58,684 nucleotides of DNA from a virus. A model generated the notes under the pieces. The model did not search any database. It saw only the letters and a list, made by a program, of their open reading frames with translations, and had not been told where the DNA came from. The DNA lies in the IMG/VR virus record IMGVR_UViG_3300046804_001439, positions 1 through 58,684 of that record; one strand, 5' to 3'. Positions within the stretch are counted from its first letter, which is position 1. Every line of letters starts with the position of its first letter. A program made the translations under genes and the position numbers. This document shows, one piece after another, positions 33,206 to 39,705 of this stretch.

Positions 33206-33225
33206 GCCCGCAGTCTTTTGCGGGC
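33206..33225 (+). terminator. hairpin (terminator-like) of intergenic module 1
   Basis: GCCCGCA/TGCGGGC stem, 6-nt T-rich loop, directly before the DnaA-box cluster. The same CCCGCA..TGCGGG arms recur at 37417. Confidence 0.55.
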
Positions 33226-33226
33226 G

Positions 33227-33288
33227 TTATCCACAGGTTTATGCACAGCTGTGGAAAACCCTGAAGTTTTGAGCGCAAGTTATCCACA
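33227..33288. promoter_or_regulatory. DnaA-box cluster 1
   Basis: TTATCCACA (33227-33235), its inverted variant TGTGGAAAA (33250-33258) and a second perfect TTATCCACA (33280-33288). Two exact matches to the DnaA-box consensus plus one near match within 62 nt suggest a DnaA-responsive element or a replication origin. Confidence 0.55.
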
Positions 33289-33302
33289 TGACCTAAATCA
33301 CA
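33287..33302. promoter_or_regulatory. CRP-like half palindrome (two mismatches)
   Basis: CATGA-CCTAAA-TCACA, 38 nt before the element of the promoter at 33341. Confidence 0.35.
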
Positions 33303-33340
33303 AAAATAGTTTTGCGACACGCCCGAAAAACACCCCAAAA

Positions 33341-33362
33341 TGTCAGTGGTCTATGTTAGGAT
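33341..33362 (+). promoter_or_regulatory. early promoter, TGTCRGTGG class
   Basis: TGTCAGTGG, 7 nt, TAGGAT. Serves 33399. Confidence 0.55.
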
Positions 33363-33398
33363 ACTAGGTATCAAGATAAAAAAAGAAAGGTGGTCAAA

Positions 33399-33590
33399 AT
33401 GACTACACTAAAATACGAAATCCGAGAGATTACTCTCGCAAATGTTTCCGATGAGGAAGCAAATCAAATTGTTTGCGTTTTCTGCGATGATTACGCTTCA
33501 GATACTTTCTGCGGAAAGTGTAATGAATACAAAGGTCTTATGACGCTTGGTGAATGGTTATCTTATACAAATGAAAGTTGGTTAGCATAA
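33399..33590 (+). CDS. small zinc-ribbon early protein
   Basis: 63 aa. IVCVFCDDYASDTFCGKCNE: two CxxC pairs, a compact zinc ribbon. Start at ATG 33399 after GAAAGGTGG; an upstream GTG is not needed. 1-nt overlap with the next gene. Confidence 0.72.
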   Translation: MTTLKYEIREITLANVSDEEANQIVCVFCDDYASDTFCGKCNEYKGLMTLGEWLSYTNESWLA

Positions 33591-33697
33591 TGAATTTAGA
33601 TGAATTTAGAAATTATGTTCTCGCTCAGCGAGAGGCTTCTAAAAAAGAAGCAATTGAAATTTTATCCGCTACTATAAAGAAAGAGGTATCTGAATAA
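33590..33697 (+). CDS. 35-aa helical early protein
   Basis: MNLDEFRNYVLAQREASKKE, then EILSATIKKEVSE, fully helical and amphipathic. Overlaps both neighbours by 1 nt. Confidence 0.6.
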   Translation: MNLDEFRNYVLAQREASKKEAIEILSATIKKEVSE

Positions 33698-33819
33698 TGG
33701 GATACATAGAAATTTTTCGCCTTGATGAACAAGGTGCTGGTTGGGTTGATTTATCAGAAGCCACTTCTGATGAATTACTAAATTTAGAAATTGGTTTATT
33801 TCAGGAAGGTGCTATCTAA
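33697..33819 (+). CDS. 40-aa early protein
   Basis: MGYIEIFRLDEQGAGWVDLS then EATSDELLNLEIGLFQEGAI. Unknown; kept for its coupled TAATG junctions on both sides. Confidence 0.6.
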   Translation: MGYIEIFRLDEQGAGWVDLSEATSDELLNLEIGLFQEGAI

Positions 33820-34001
33820 TGACTATAACAATTGGTGGATTAGGAAAACAAATTTCCGTTTATTGTTTTGTATGTTCTGAACAAATGTCTCATTGGTGCG
33901 TTGCTAGCAGCGGTTCAATTCGCTATGAATGGAAATGCGAACCTTGCGAATTATCTTTGAAATCAGATCGATTTGGAAATGCTAAATTAATTTCTAAATA
34001 A
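33819..34001 (+). CDS. zinc-ribbon early protein
   Basis: 60 aa. YCFVCSEQMSHWCVASSG then WKCEPCELSLKSDRFG: CxxC ... C ... CxxC. Probably a zinc-binding protein. Confidence 0.7.
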   Translation: MTITIGGLGKQISVYCFVCSEQMSHWCVASSGSIRYEWKCEPCELSLKSDRFGNAKLISK

Positions 34002-34102
34002 CGGCGTGTCGACTTGACAAAGTCGATTTCGCCCGCAAAAGCTATGGGGGCGATTTGTCTGTTATGTCCGATTTATGAATTTCCCTGAAAATTCCTGGAT
34101 CT

Positions 34103-34118
34103 TGTGATTTTTATCACA
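34103..34118. promoter_or_regulatory. CRP/GlxR-like palindrome (perfect)
   Basis: TGTGA-TTTTTA-TCACA. About 45 nt before a weak -10 box of the promoter at 34149. Confidence 0.58.
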
Positions 34119-34148
34119 CGACACGCCGTCTCATTTCTTGAGACTACC

Positions 34149-34170
34149 CGTCAGTATACTTGATAGTAGC
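34149..34170 (+). promoter_or_regulatory. possible early promoter, degenerate
   Basis: CGTCAGTAT, then TAGTAG after 6 nt (one nt short of the standard gap). Serves 34222. Weakest member of the set. Confidence 0.3.
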
Positions 34171-34221
34171 GATTTTTTTTGTTAAACTAACGATAGTTAA
34201 AAATTAGAAAGGAATTAAATT

Positions 34222-34314
34222 ATGTCAGATTTTTTAGATTATTTAGATGAAATTTACGAGGAACTCGTAGATGAATTTGGTCATGAAATCGAATCGAATT
34301 GTATTCATGATTGA
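34222..34314 (+). CDS. 30-aa acidic peptide
   Basis: MSDFLDYLDEIYEELVDEFG then HEIESNCIHD. AGAAAGGAATTAAAT leader before ATG. Very short but with a proper leader and a separate promoter region. Function unknown. Confidence 0.55.
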   Translation: MSDFLDYLDEIYEELVDEFGHEIESNCIHD

Positions 34315-34319
34315 TCAAA

Positions 34320-34335
34320 TGTGATGTAAATCACA
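34320..34335. promoter_or_regulatory. CRP/GlxR-like palindrome (perfect)
   Basis: TGTGA-TGTAAA-TCACA, 28 nt before the element at 34364. A CCACGC-TTCG-GCGTGG hairpin lies between them. Confidence 0.62.
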
Positions 34336-34363
34336 ACCACGCTTCGGCGTGGCAACCCGAAAA

Positions 34364-34385
34364 TGTCAGACCCGTTTGCTATAAT
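34364..34385 (+). promoter_or_regulatory. early promoter, TGTCRGTGG class
   Basis: TGTCAGACC, 7 nt, TATAAT. Serves 34412. Confidence 0.65.
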
Positions 34386-34411
34386 TGCGAACATAAAGAA
34401 AGGAAAACTAA

Positions 34412-34618
34412 ATGTCAGCAAATGTCTATTCAATTGAAAGCCTATTAGAGGGCAAATACTATCGCTCAAATTCAGTAAGCGGAGAAATTACTCACGCCGA
34501 AAAAGATAATCGTGCCGTATGGTATGGAGAAAATTGCGAGAGTTATCTCGTAGAAATCCGACCTGATTATGGTTTCAAAAAAGTTTGGCGAACTTTGGCG
34601 GTGCGTGTCGCCGACTAA
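34412..34618 (+). CDS. early protein, paralogue of the gene at 32394
   Basis: 68 aa. MSANVYSIESLLEGKYYRSN, AVWYGENCESYLVEIRP. Same fold as the 32394 product; each copy has its own promoter module. Leader AAAGAAAGGAAAACT. Confidence 0.72.
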   Translation: MSANVYSIESLLEGKYYRSNSVSGEITHAEKDNRAVWYGENCESYLVEIRPDYGFKKVWRTLAVRVAD

Positions 34619-34619
34619 A

Positions 34620-34641
34620 TGTCGGTGGCTTCCGCTATAAT
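34620..34641 (+). promoter_or_regulatory. early promoter, TGTCRGTGG class
   Basis: TGTCGGTGG, 7 nt, TATAAT, just after a stop codon. Serves 34671. Leader contains AAAACGAAAGGAA (34651-34663), the full 13-nt complement of the sRNA at 42657. Confidence 0.72.
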
Positions 34642-34670
34642 ACAATTACTAAAACGAAAGGAAAACTAAA

Positions 34671-34820
34671 ATGAGCAAAATGAAAAATGCGATTGAAGAA
34701 ATTCTAAATTGCGAGATTTGTGAGGGCACAGGAATTTCTAGCGGTTGGGTATCACCTGACGGAGATTATGATTTTGAGTGGTGCGATTGTAATCCACACC
34801 ACCTAAGCGTGGCGGAATAA
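34671..34820 (+). CDS. small zinc protein with DnaJ-type CxxCxGxG motif
   Basis: 49 aa. CEICEGTG is one DnaJ-type zinc half-site; WCDCNPHH supplies the second cysteine pair. Probably a zinc-binding adaptor. Confidence 0.7.
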   Translation: MSKMKNAIEEILNCEICEGTGISSGWVSPDGDYDFEWCDCNPHHLSVAE

Positions 34821-34821
34821 A

Positions 34822-34935
34822 ATGGAAATTTTTATCTGCGACAACTGCTCAACACTAGCCACCTTGTCGGTGGTTGGTGATACAATTCAACTAACAAAAT
34901 GTAAATGCGTAAATGAAAGGGAAACTAATGTATAA
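34822..34935 (+). CDS. 37-aa zinc-ribbon protein containing a promoter
   Basis: MEIFICDNCSTLATLSVVGD then LTKCKCVNERETNV: CxxC and CxC pairs. The early promoter for the next gene (34865-34886) lies inside this gene. Overlaps the next gene by 8 nt. Confidence 0.6.
   Translation: MEIFICDNCSTLATLSVVGDTIQLTKCKCVNERETNV
34865..34886 (+). promoter_or_regulatory. early promoter, TGTCRGTGG class, inside a gene
   Basis: TGTCGGTGG, 7 nt, TACAAT within the zinc-ribbon gene. Serves 34928. Confidence 0.6.
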
Positions 34936-35131
34936 AATAACTTGCGCCTATGATGAAAACGCTCCGCATTGGAGTAAAGAATACTCAGATGAACTAAATG
35001 CTCACGAGGAGTTTGCTAAATTTGTTGATTGGGGATTTGCTGAGGAATACGCAACAATAAACCTATTCACACCTAGCGGAAAATGCTACACCAAAATTTT
35101 TCACCGAAACGGAAAGGTAGTAAAGCGATAA
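34928..35131 (+). CDS. hypothetical early protein
   Basis: 67 aa, MYKITCAYDENAPHWSKEYS, aromatic-rich, ending FHRNGKVVKR. Start at ATG 34928 because GAAAGGG lies between it and an earlier in-frame ATG. Stop overlaps next ATG. Confidence 0.7.
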   Translation: MYKITCAYDENAPHWSKEYSDELNAHEEFAKFVDWGFAEEYATINLFTPSGKCYTKIFHRNGKVVKR

Positions 35132-35319
35132 TGATGACGAGAAAAGACTATGTAGCAACTGCGGAAATTCTAAACTATGTTTCCGATAAAACACACCCAG
35201 CCGTTTTTTCTAAAATGGTTGTAGATTTTGCGGAGATGTTTGCGAAAGATAATCCACGATTTGACGCTAATCGTTTTTATTCCGCAAGCAATTACAAGAT
35301 ACCAAGTTTCAAAAACTAA
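35131..35319 (+). CDS. hypothetical early protein
   Basis: 62 aa, MMTRKDYVATAEILNYVSDK then FSKMVVDFAEMFAKDNPRFD and DANRFYSAS. Resembles small actinophage proteins that begin RKDYVxIAxxL and end in FDxxRFxxA, of unknown function. Coupled to the previous gene by TAATG. Confidence 0.68.
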   Translation: MMTRKDYVATAEILNYVSDKTHPAVFSKMVVDFAEMFAKDNPRFDANRFYSASNYKIPSFKN

Positions 35320-35337
35320 AAATGAAAAGGACAGAAA

Positions 35338-35472
35338 ATGAAAAACCTAGAAAGAATAAAACGAGTTTTGGAAATTCGCCGTAGTAATGCGGCGCAACCA
35401 ATTCCAAGCAAAAAACAATATAAAAGAAAACCAAAAAATAAACGAGAGGAAAAAATAGAATGGCAACGCTAA
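35338..35472 (+). CDS. basic 44-aa protein
   Basis: MKNLERIKRVLEIRRSNAAQ then a Lys/Arg-rich tail (KKQYKRKPKNKREEK). Probably nucleic-acid-binding by charge. Overlaps the next gene by 13 nt; AAAAGGAC leader. Confidence 0.58.
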   Translation: MKNLERIKRVLEIRRSNAAQPIPSKKQYKRKPKNKREEKIEWQR

Positions 35473-35693
35473 AACCAGGGAGCAAAGGCTACCAAACTGC
35501 TATGGCTACAATTAGAAATAATGCTATAAGAAAACTAATTGCTAACCATGAAACTGAATATAAGAAATACTATACAGCAGAAGCAAAAAAAGCTGGTGTG
35601 TATAAGTATTCAAAGCAGCGTGTTCTTGTTTTAGAAAAACAACTAAAGCAATTACAAACAGAAATTAGAAAGCAAAAACAAATCGCAAAATAA
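35460..35693 (+). CDS. basic helical early protein
   Basis: 77 aa. LKPGSKGYQTAMATIRNNAI, YKKYYTAEAKKAGVYKYSKQ, and a C-terminal coiled coil KQLKQLQTEIRKQKQ. High pI. A DNA- or RNA-binding role is possible. Confidence 0.65.
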   Translation: MATLKPGSKGYQTAMATIRNNAIRKLIANHETEYKKYYTAEAKKAGVYKYSKQRVLVLEKQLKQLQTEIRKQKQIAK

Positions 35694-35703
35694 TTTCTAT
35701 TTG

Positions 35704-35722
35704 CCCCGTTGACAAAACGGGG
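35704..35722 (+). terminator. terminator-like hairpin
   Basis: CCCCGTT/AACGGGG stem just after the stop of the basic protein gene. No long T run. Confidence 0.5.
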
Positions 35723-35790
35723 TAAATGCCCGCAACTACGTGTGGGGGCCCAAAGCTCGTTACGTCAAGATCCGACACACCCTGAAAATT

Positions 35791-35806
35791 TGTGAAATTT
35801 CTCACA
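35791..35806. promoter_or_regulatory. CRP/GlxR-like palindrome (perfect)
   Basis: TGTGA-AATTTC-TCACA, 18 nt before the element at 35825. Confidence 0.62.
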
Positions 35807-35824
35807 CAAAATAAATTTGAAAAA

Positions 35825-35846
35825 TGTCAGTCCAAACTGCTATAAT
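35825..35846 (+). promoter_or_regulatory. early promoter, TGTCRGTGG class
   Basis: TGTCAGTCC, 7 nt, TATAAT; leader AAACGAAAGGAA (35857-35868). Serves 35873. Confidence 0.68.
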
Positions 35847-35872
35847 GGCGGTTTCAAACGAAAGGAACTTCA

Positions 35873-36370
35873 ATGGGTTTAGATATGTATCTCTCTGCTC
35901 GTAAATATGTAAATAAAATAGATTGGTCTATTCTTGATAAACAAGAAGAAACTGATTATGCTGCTGCCACTTTTTCACAATGGAATGATATTGTAAATGC
36001 TGCTGGCTTAAATCATGTAGCAGATGAAAAAGATATTTATGGCGTAAGTGTTAGCGTAAATGCTGCTTATTGGCGCAAGGCTAATGCTATTCATAAATGG
36101 TTTGTCGATAATGTACAAGACGGGGAAGATAATTGCCAAGAGTTTTATGTATCTCATGCTCAATTAAAAGAGTTACTTACTACTTGCCGTCAAGCGTTAC
36201 TTCATAAAGACCCTAAAGAATTAATGCCCTCTTCAGGTTTCTTCTTTGGCTCATATGATATCGACGAATATTATTGGGGTCAGATAAAGGGAACTATCAA
36301 GCAATTGTCCAAATTGACCGAATTGCCTGATTTTGAAGAATTGTCCTTTTACTATCAGTCGTCGTGGTAA
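35873..36370 (+). CDS. conserved phage protein, MGLDMYL family
   Basis: 165 aa. Begins MGLDMYLSARKYV, a start shared by a large family of phage and prophage proteins with no known biochemical role. AAYWRKANAIHKWFVDNVQD and the C-terminal SYDIDEYYWGQIKGT are typical of the family. Own promoter module. Confidence 0.75.
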   Translation: MGLDMYLSARKYVNKIDWSILDKQEETDYAAATFSQWNDIVNAAGLNHVADEKDIYGVSVSVNAAYWRKANAIHKWFVDNVQDGEDNCQEFYVSHAQLKELLTTCRQALLHKDPKELMPSSGFFFGSYDIDEYYWGQIKGTIKQLSKLTELPDFEELSFYYQSSW

Positions 36371-36372
36371 TC

Positions 36373-36394
36373 TGTCAGTACCCCCTGCTATAAT
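36373..36394 (+). promoter_or_regulatory. early promoter, TGTCRGTGG class
   Basis: TGTCAGTAC, 7 nt, TATAAT; leader AAACGAAAGGAA (36403-36414). Serves 36421. Confidence 0.65.
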
Positions 36395-36420
36395 ATCCGC
36401 ATAAACGAAAGGAAAAACTT

Positions 36421-36570
36421 ATGTGTGCCGTATGCTATGGAAATGCTCATGGGCTAACTGCCTATTCTATCAAGCCTAATAATCTATGTGTAATCCACTA
36501 TCAAGAATGGGCTCATGAAAAAACTTTTGACGAATTGGAAGGTACTCATGACTATTTTGAACTCTGCTAA
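36421..36570 (+). CDS. small Cys/His early protein
   Basis: 49 aa. MCAVCYGNAHGL then NNLCVIHYQEWAH: a C-x2-C...C-x2-H zinc knuckle. Overlaps the next gene by 23 nt. Confidence 0.65.
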   Translation: MCAVCYGNAHGLTAYSIKPNNLCVIHYQEWAHEKTFDELEGTHDYFELC

Positions 36571-37288
36571 ATTAAAACGCTCTAACGATAGAAAGGTCGC
36601 TAATGCCGTCTCTAAAAATGGAAAAACCCCAACAATTGCCAACACCTTTGGATTACCCGCAGGAAAAAATTTCTCATGTCCTGGTGCAACGTCTATCTGT
36701 GAGACTGTTTGCTATGCTGGAAAATTGGAGAAAGTATACAAGGGAGTAAGGGCTAATCTCTTACACAACTGGGAATTGCTACGCAATGCAGATATGGATA
36801 CCATGCTGCTATTGCTAGATGAAATGATTGTTGACTTTGTTAACGATTGTGAAAAAAAGTCTGCAGATAAATTATTCCGTATCCACTGGGACGGAGATTT
36901 CTTTAATGATACCTACGCATATGCGTGGAAGACTGTTATCTCTAATCATCCCGATGTTCAGTTTTGGGTATATACACGAGTAAAGTCTGCAGCGCTTATT
37001 CTTAAGGATATTCCTAACCTATCTCTTTATTTTTCTACCGACGATGAAAATAAAGATACTGGACACGAATTAAAAAAGAATAATAATAATATCCGCCTTG
37101 CCTATTTAGGAAAAACTTTTGCTGTCACCGAAAGTACGATGAAAGAATTAACTGGCAAGCCTGGTGCAAAATGTCCCGAAAATAATAAAAGTATTCCGTT
37201 AATTTCTACTAACGGCTCTGCATGTGTATCATGTGGATTATGTGTTTATGGAAAAGCAGATGTTAGATTTAGCGCAACTAAAAAATGA
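36548..37288 (+). CDS. Gp88-like protein with Cys clusters
   Basis: 246 aa from ATG 36548 (GGAAGG site upstream). NFSCPGATSICETVCYAGK (C-x6-C-x3-C) and C-terminal CVSCGLC resemble the Gene product 88 family of mycobacteriophages, which looks related to iron-sulfur or radical-SAM-type enzymes. RIHWDGDFFNDTYAYAWKTV and a TDDENKDTGHE stretch may form the active centre. The enzymatic activity is unknown. Confidence 0.65.
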   Translation: MTILNSAKLKRSNDRKVANAVSKNGKTPTIANTFGLPAGKNFSCPGATSICETVCYAGKLEKVYKGVRANLLHNWELLRNADMDTMLLLLDEMIVDFVNDCEKKSADKLFRIHWDGDFFNDTYAYAWKTVISNHPDVQFWVYTRVKSAALILKDIPNLSLYFSTDDENKDTGHELKKNNNNIRLAYLGKTFAVTESTMKELTGKPGAKCPENNKSIPLISTNGSACVSCGLCVYGKADVRFSATKK

Positions 37289-37298
37289 GGAGATAAAA

Positions 37299-37412
37299 AT
37301 GAAATACTTTAACGCATTAATGGCCACGGTCCTTGGTGATGAAGATCAGCGTGAAGCTGCGTTACAATATTTAAAAGAAGTAGATCCAGAAATTTGGGGC
37401 CAGGAGGAATAA
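37299..37412 (+). CDS. 37-aa early protein
   Basis: MKYFNALMATVLGDEDQREA then LQYLKEVDPEIWGQEE. Ribosome-binding site GAGGAG. Last gene before intergenic module 2. Confidence 0.58.
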   Translation: MKYFNALMATVLGDEDQREAALQYLKEVDPEIWGQEE

Positions 37413-37416
37413 AGGG

Positions 37417-37439
37417 CCCGCAAGTATGTGCGGGGTTTT
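37417..37439 (+). terminator. terminator hairpin of intergenic module 2
   Basis: CCCGCA/TGCGGG stem, 6-nt loop, then GTTTT; runs into the DnaA-box pair. Confidence 0.62.
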
Positions 37440-37468
37440 CCACAGGCTTACGGGTAAATTGTGGATAA
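37436..37468. promoter_or_regulatory. DnaA-box pair 2 (inverted)
   Basis: TTTTCCACA (37436-37444) and perfect TGTGGATAA (37460-37468), head to head with the same spacing as in modules 1 and 3. Confidence 0.5.
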
Positions 37469-37478
37469 CCCTAGATTT

Positions 37479-37494
37479 TGTGAGAAATCTCACA
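37479..37494. promoter_or_regulatory. CRP/GlxR-like palindrome (perfect)
   Basis: TGTGA-GAAATC-TCACA, 32 nt before the element at 37527 (the one clear exception to the 10-nt phasing). Confidence 0.58.
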
Positions 37495-37526
37495 AAGCTG
37501 CGACACGCCGATAATGGATTAGTAAA

Positions 37527-37548
37527 TGTCGGTGGCTTAGGCTATAAT
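37527..37548 (+). promoter_or_regulatory. early promoter, TGTCRGTGG class
   Basis: TGTCGGTGG, 7 nt, TATAAT; leader AAACGAAAGG (37561-37570). Serves 37576. Confidence 0.7.
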
Positions 37549-37575
37549 TGCGCTATCAACAAACGAAAGGTAAAA

Positions 37576-37827
37576 ATGAAAGATATGACTAGATGGGCAT
37601 TATTCCCATTCACAGTTGACGGAGTAGAATTCGTATCCAAATTAGATATCGAAGGCTCAATGTATCAGCAAGTAAAAAAAGTGCCTGCTCATGTATTTAA
37701 TTCTATGAACGAAAGCGCTATCCGTGAGTTAGTCGGTAAAGTCTCTCTCATGTCTAGAGATGAAATTCAGGTAGAACTAGACCGTGTTAATGAAGGCTAT
37801 CAACAGGCTTATATAGCCCTAGCGTAA
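37576..37827 (+). CDS. hypothetical early protein
   Basis: 83 aa. MKDMTRWALFPFTVDGVEFV, AHVFNSMNESAIRELVGKVS. Start at the ATG after AACGAAAGGTAAAA; the frame extends upstream through the promoter and is not coding there. Function unknown. Confidence 0.7.
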   Translation: MKDMTRWALFPFTVDGVEFVSKLDIEGSMYQQVKKVPAHVFNSMNESAIRELVGKVSLMSRDEIQVELDRVNEGYQQAYIALA

Positions 37828-37830
37828 TAA

Positions 37831-37861
37831 TGTCGGTGGGTAGGTGTATAATCTACCCACC
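37831..37861 (+). promoter_or_regulatory. early promoter with dyad over the -10 box
   Basis: TGTCGGTGG, 7 nt, TATAAT (37847-37852). A perfect 9-bp inverted repeat GGTGGGTAG/CTACCCACC (37835-37843 and 37853-37861) encloses the -10 box. Leader AACGAAAGGAA. Serves 37882. Confidence 0.7.
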
Positions 37862-37881
37862 GCAACAACGAAAGGAAAAAA

Positions 37882-38157
37882 ATGTTATCAACCGCTATTG
37901 AAATCTTAGATGTAACTAGAGATAGTATCTTTGACGACGACATAATGGGATTAGCAGGCGAACTACACACACGCCGAAACGAACTCTCAGATGAAATCTA
38001 TGCTAAGTATTTATTTATGTATTCATCGGCTATTGCTAGTAAAGTAGCAGACGGAGTAACTAAAGTATTACTAACAGAACAACAAATGTCCGACCTTATT
38101 GCTACAATAGAGGAAATGGACAACCTATCCGAAACTATCTTAGAGGAGAACGAATAA
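37882..38157 (+). CDS. hypothetical early protein
   Basis: 91 aa, acidic and helical: MLSTAIEILDVTRDSIFDDD, VLLTEQQMSDLIATIEEMDN. Directly abuts the next gene (1-nt gap). Function unknown. Confidence 0.68.
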   Translation: MLSTAIEILDVTRDSIFDDDIMGLAGELHTRRNELSDEIYAKYLFMYSSAIASKVADGVTKVLLTEQQMSDLIATIEEMDNLSETILEENE

Positions 38158-38433
38158 ATGGGAAGTAATCTCGCTTATGACCTTGCGTCAGATGAACTAG
38201 GCTTAGACTTAGAAACTGCTATTGGCTATCACTTACAGGGTAATCATTACCCACCCGTCCCGCTATCTATGGTCGAACCTTGTATTGAGGCTATTGACGC
38301 TTATTGGGACGAGGACTATAACAAACTGATCGAAATGCCTAAAGGTGTAACTTATCGTGGAGATAGATACGCACCCGCTCACGCTATTGTGGAACAGCAC
38401 CACTTAGATGCGTGGCTACCGAATTGTGACTAA
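38158..38433 (+). CDS. hypothetical early protein
   Basis: 91 aa. LASDELGLDLETAIGYHLQG, YRGDRYAPAHAIVEQHHLDA; acidic. Ends in a palindrome (38425) that overlaps its stop codon. Confidence 0.68.
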   Translation: MGSNLAYDLASDELGLDLETAIGYHLQGNHYPPVPLSMVEPCIEAIDAYWDEDYNKLIEMPKGVTYRGDRYAPAHAIVEQHHLDAWLPNCD

Positions 38434-38440
38434 AATCACA
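38425..38440. promoter_or_regulatory. CRP/GlxR-like palindrome (perfect)
   Basis: TGTGA-CTAAAA-TCACA, 18 nt before the element at 38459. Confidence 0.62.
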
Positions 38441-38458
38441 TAGGCAGAGGATACCGCT

Positions 38459-38480
38459 TGTCGGTGGCTTCTGCTATAAT
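38459..38480 (+). promoter_or_regulatory. early promoter, TGTCRGTGG class
   Basis: TGTCGGTGG, 7 nt, TATAAT; leader AACGAAAGGAA (38489-38499). Serves 38504. Confidence 0.72.
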
Positions 38481-38503
38481 CAACCCCTAACGAAAGGAAA
38501 AAA

Positions 38504-38653
38504 ATGAACACACTAGAAATCGGACAGACAATCACAACCGCAAAAAGCGGTGTTGTCGGAGTAATCAAGGCAGTAGATAACCACCCAAGCGGTGTAAGTC
38601 GTGTATTGCTTGATGTTGATGGAACAGAACGCTGGACAAGCGTATCTAACTAA
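38504..38653 (+). CDS. small beta-barrel-like protein
   Basis: 49 aa. MNTLEIGQTITTAKSGVVGV then HPSGVSRVLLDVDGTERWTS: a short SH3-like or KOW-like beta pattern. Function unknown. Confidence 0.68.
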   Translation: MNTLEIGQTITTAKSGVVGVIKAVDNHPSGVSRVLLDVDGTERWTSVSN

Positions 38654-38697
38654 ATAAAGATAAGACCTGAGTAAGTCTATAAACTACTCCACAACTT

Positions 38698-38719
38698 TGT
38701 CGGTGGTATCCGCTATACT
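38698..38719 (+). promoter_or_regulatory. early promoter, TGTCRGTGG class
   Basis: TGTCGGTGG, 7 nt, TATACT; leader AACGAAAGGAA (38739-38749). Serves 38754. Confidence 0.68.
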
Positions 38720-38753
38720 ATCGGCTCAACAACCAACTAACGAAAGGAAACAA

Positions 38754-39176
38754 ATGAGTAGAGGAAAAGCGATAAATGTAAAAATCGCAACTACTAAGGT
38801 AATCAAGGCACTAGAAACTCGCCTTGCGAAACTAAATAAGGATTGGGAAAGCCAATCTGAAAATGAAGCAAAGCACCAAAAGGCTATTGAGAAGTGGCGT
38901 AAGGAAGTCGGTAAGTTTGCTATTGCTAACATAGCAAAAGCAGAAAACTTCCACACAAACTATCGCTCTTGGAACAAAACCCTAAATGTGGATTTTGACC
39001 TAACTTGTGCTGAGGGAGATTTCCCTGCTGAACCACAGCGAGATTTTGAGCAACTTCATCAGCATACTTACAATGAGATGAAAGAGGAAATGGAAAACGC
39101 AATCCGTATTCTCAAAATGACCGACGAGGAAGTAGTTTCTACTTCTACTTACAACGCTATCGCAAGATACTTGTAA
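38754..39176 (+). CDS. helical early protein
   Basis: 140 aa, long Lys/Glu-rich helices (VIKALETRLAKLNKDWESQS, AKHQKAIEKWRKEVGKFAIA) and a C-terminal YNEMKEEMENAIRILKMTDE. Probably coiled-coil. Start at ATG 38754 by the GAAAGGAAAC leader. Confidence 0.7.
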   Translation: MSRGKAINVKIATTKVIKALETRLAKLNKDWESQSENEAKHQKAIEKWRKEVGKFAIANIAKAENFHTNYRSWNKTLNVDFDLTCAEGDFPAEPQRDFEQLHQHTYNEMKEEMENAIRILKMTDEEVVSTSTYNAIARYL

Positions 39177-39184
39177 TAATGGCA

Positions 39185-39209
39185 GGGGGCTAGACAAAAT
39201 CTAGCCCCC
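39185..39209 (+). terminator. strong hairpin before a -10 box
   Basis: Perfect 10-bp stem GGGGGCTAGA/TCTAGCCCCC with a 5-nt loop. It ends 5 nt before TATAAT (39215-39220). Termination of the upstream gene and initiation of the downstream gene are back to back; the TGTCRGTGG element is absent here. Confidence 0.7.
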
Positions 39210-39244
39210 AATGCTATAATCTTTATCCCTACTAACAGAAAGAA

Positions 39245-39493
39245 ATGAAAATGAAAAATCGTTTTCGTGTAGAAATCTATGATGAGGACAAGAACAATGA
39301 CCTCACAATTTATTCAGAGCAAGGCGTAGATAAAGAGTATCTAACTGAATTAGTTTTTTCTAATCTCCGCCGCTTCTCTGGAAATATTCGTGCTTATGTT
39401 TATGACCAACTAAAGAAAAAGAAAACAACAGCACTTTATTTACCAATGGAAGTTTTGCCAAAGAAAACTGAACTAACTAAACTGCTGGGCTAA
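39245..39493 (+). CDS. hypothetical early protein
   Basis: 82 aa. FRVEIYDEDKNNDLTIYSEQ then RFSGNIRAYVYDQLKKKKTT. Two in-frame ATGs (39245 and 39251) are equally plausible after AGAAAGAA. Function unknown. Confidence 0.68.
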   Translation: MKMKNRFRVEIYDEDKNNDLTIYSEQGVDKEYLTELVFSNLRRFSGNIRAYVYDQLKKKKTTALYLPMEVLPKKTELTKLLG

Positions 39494-39586
39494 TGATCTT
39501 GGGGCGGGTTTGGAAATAGTGTAATCAGAGCTCTTCCCGCCCCATCTTCCCATCTCAAATAATAAGACGCCCCCACAGCTGCGGGG

Positions 39587-39618
39587 TTATCCACAGCCTT
39601 ACGGCAACCTGTGGAAAA
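39587..39618. promoter_or_regulatory. DnaA-box pair 3 (inverted)
   Basis: Perfect TTATCCACA (39587-39595) and TGTGGAAAA (39610-39618), in intergenic module 3 with a preceding CCCC..GGGG hairpin. Confidence 0.5.
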
Positions 39619-39630
39619 CTCCCAAATTTT

Positions 39631-39646
39631 TGTGATATTGATCACC
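39631..39646. promoter_or_regulatory. CRP/GlxR-like palindrome (one mismatch)
   Basis: TGTGA-TATTGA-TCACC, 37 nt before the element at 39684. Confidence 0.48.
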
Positions 39647-39683
39647 TGGACAATTCGGACATAATGAAACTAACTATTTACAA

Positions 39684-39705
39684 TGTCGGTGGGGTCTGCT
39701 ATAAT
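39684..39705 (+). promoter_or_regulatory. early promoter, TGTCRGTGG class
   Basis: TGTCGGTGG, 7 nt, TATAAT. Serves the DUF932 gene at 39737. Confidence 0.7.
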
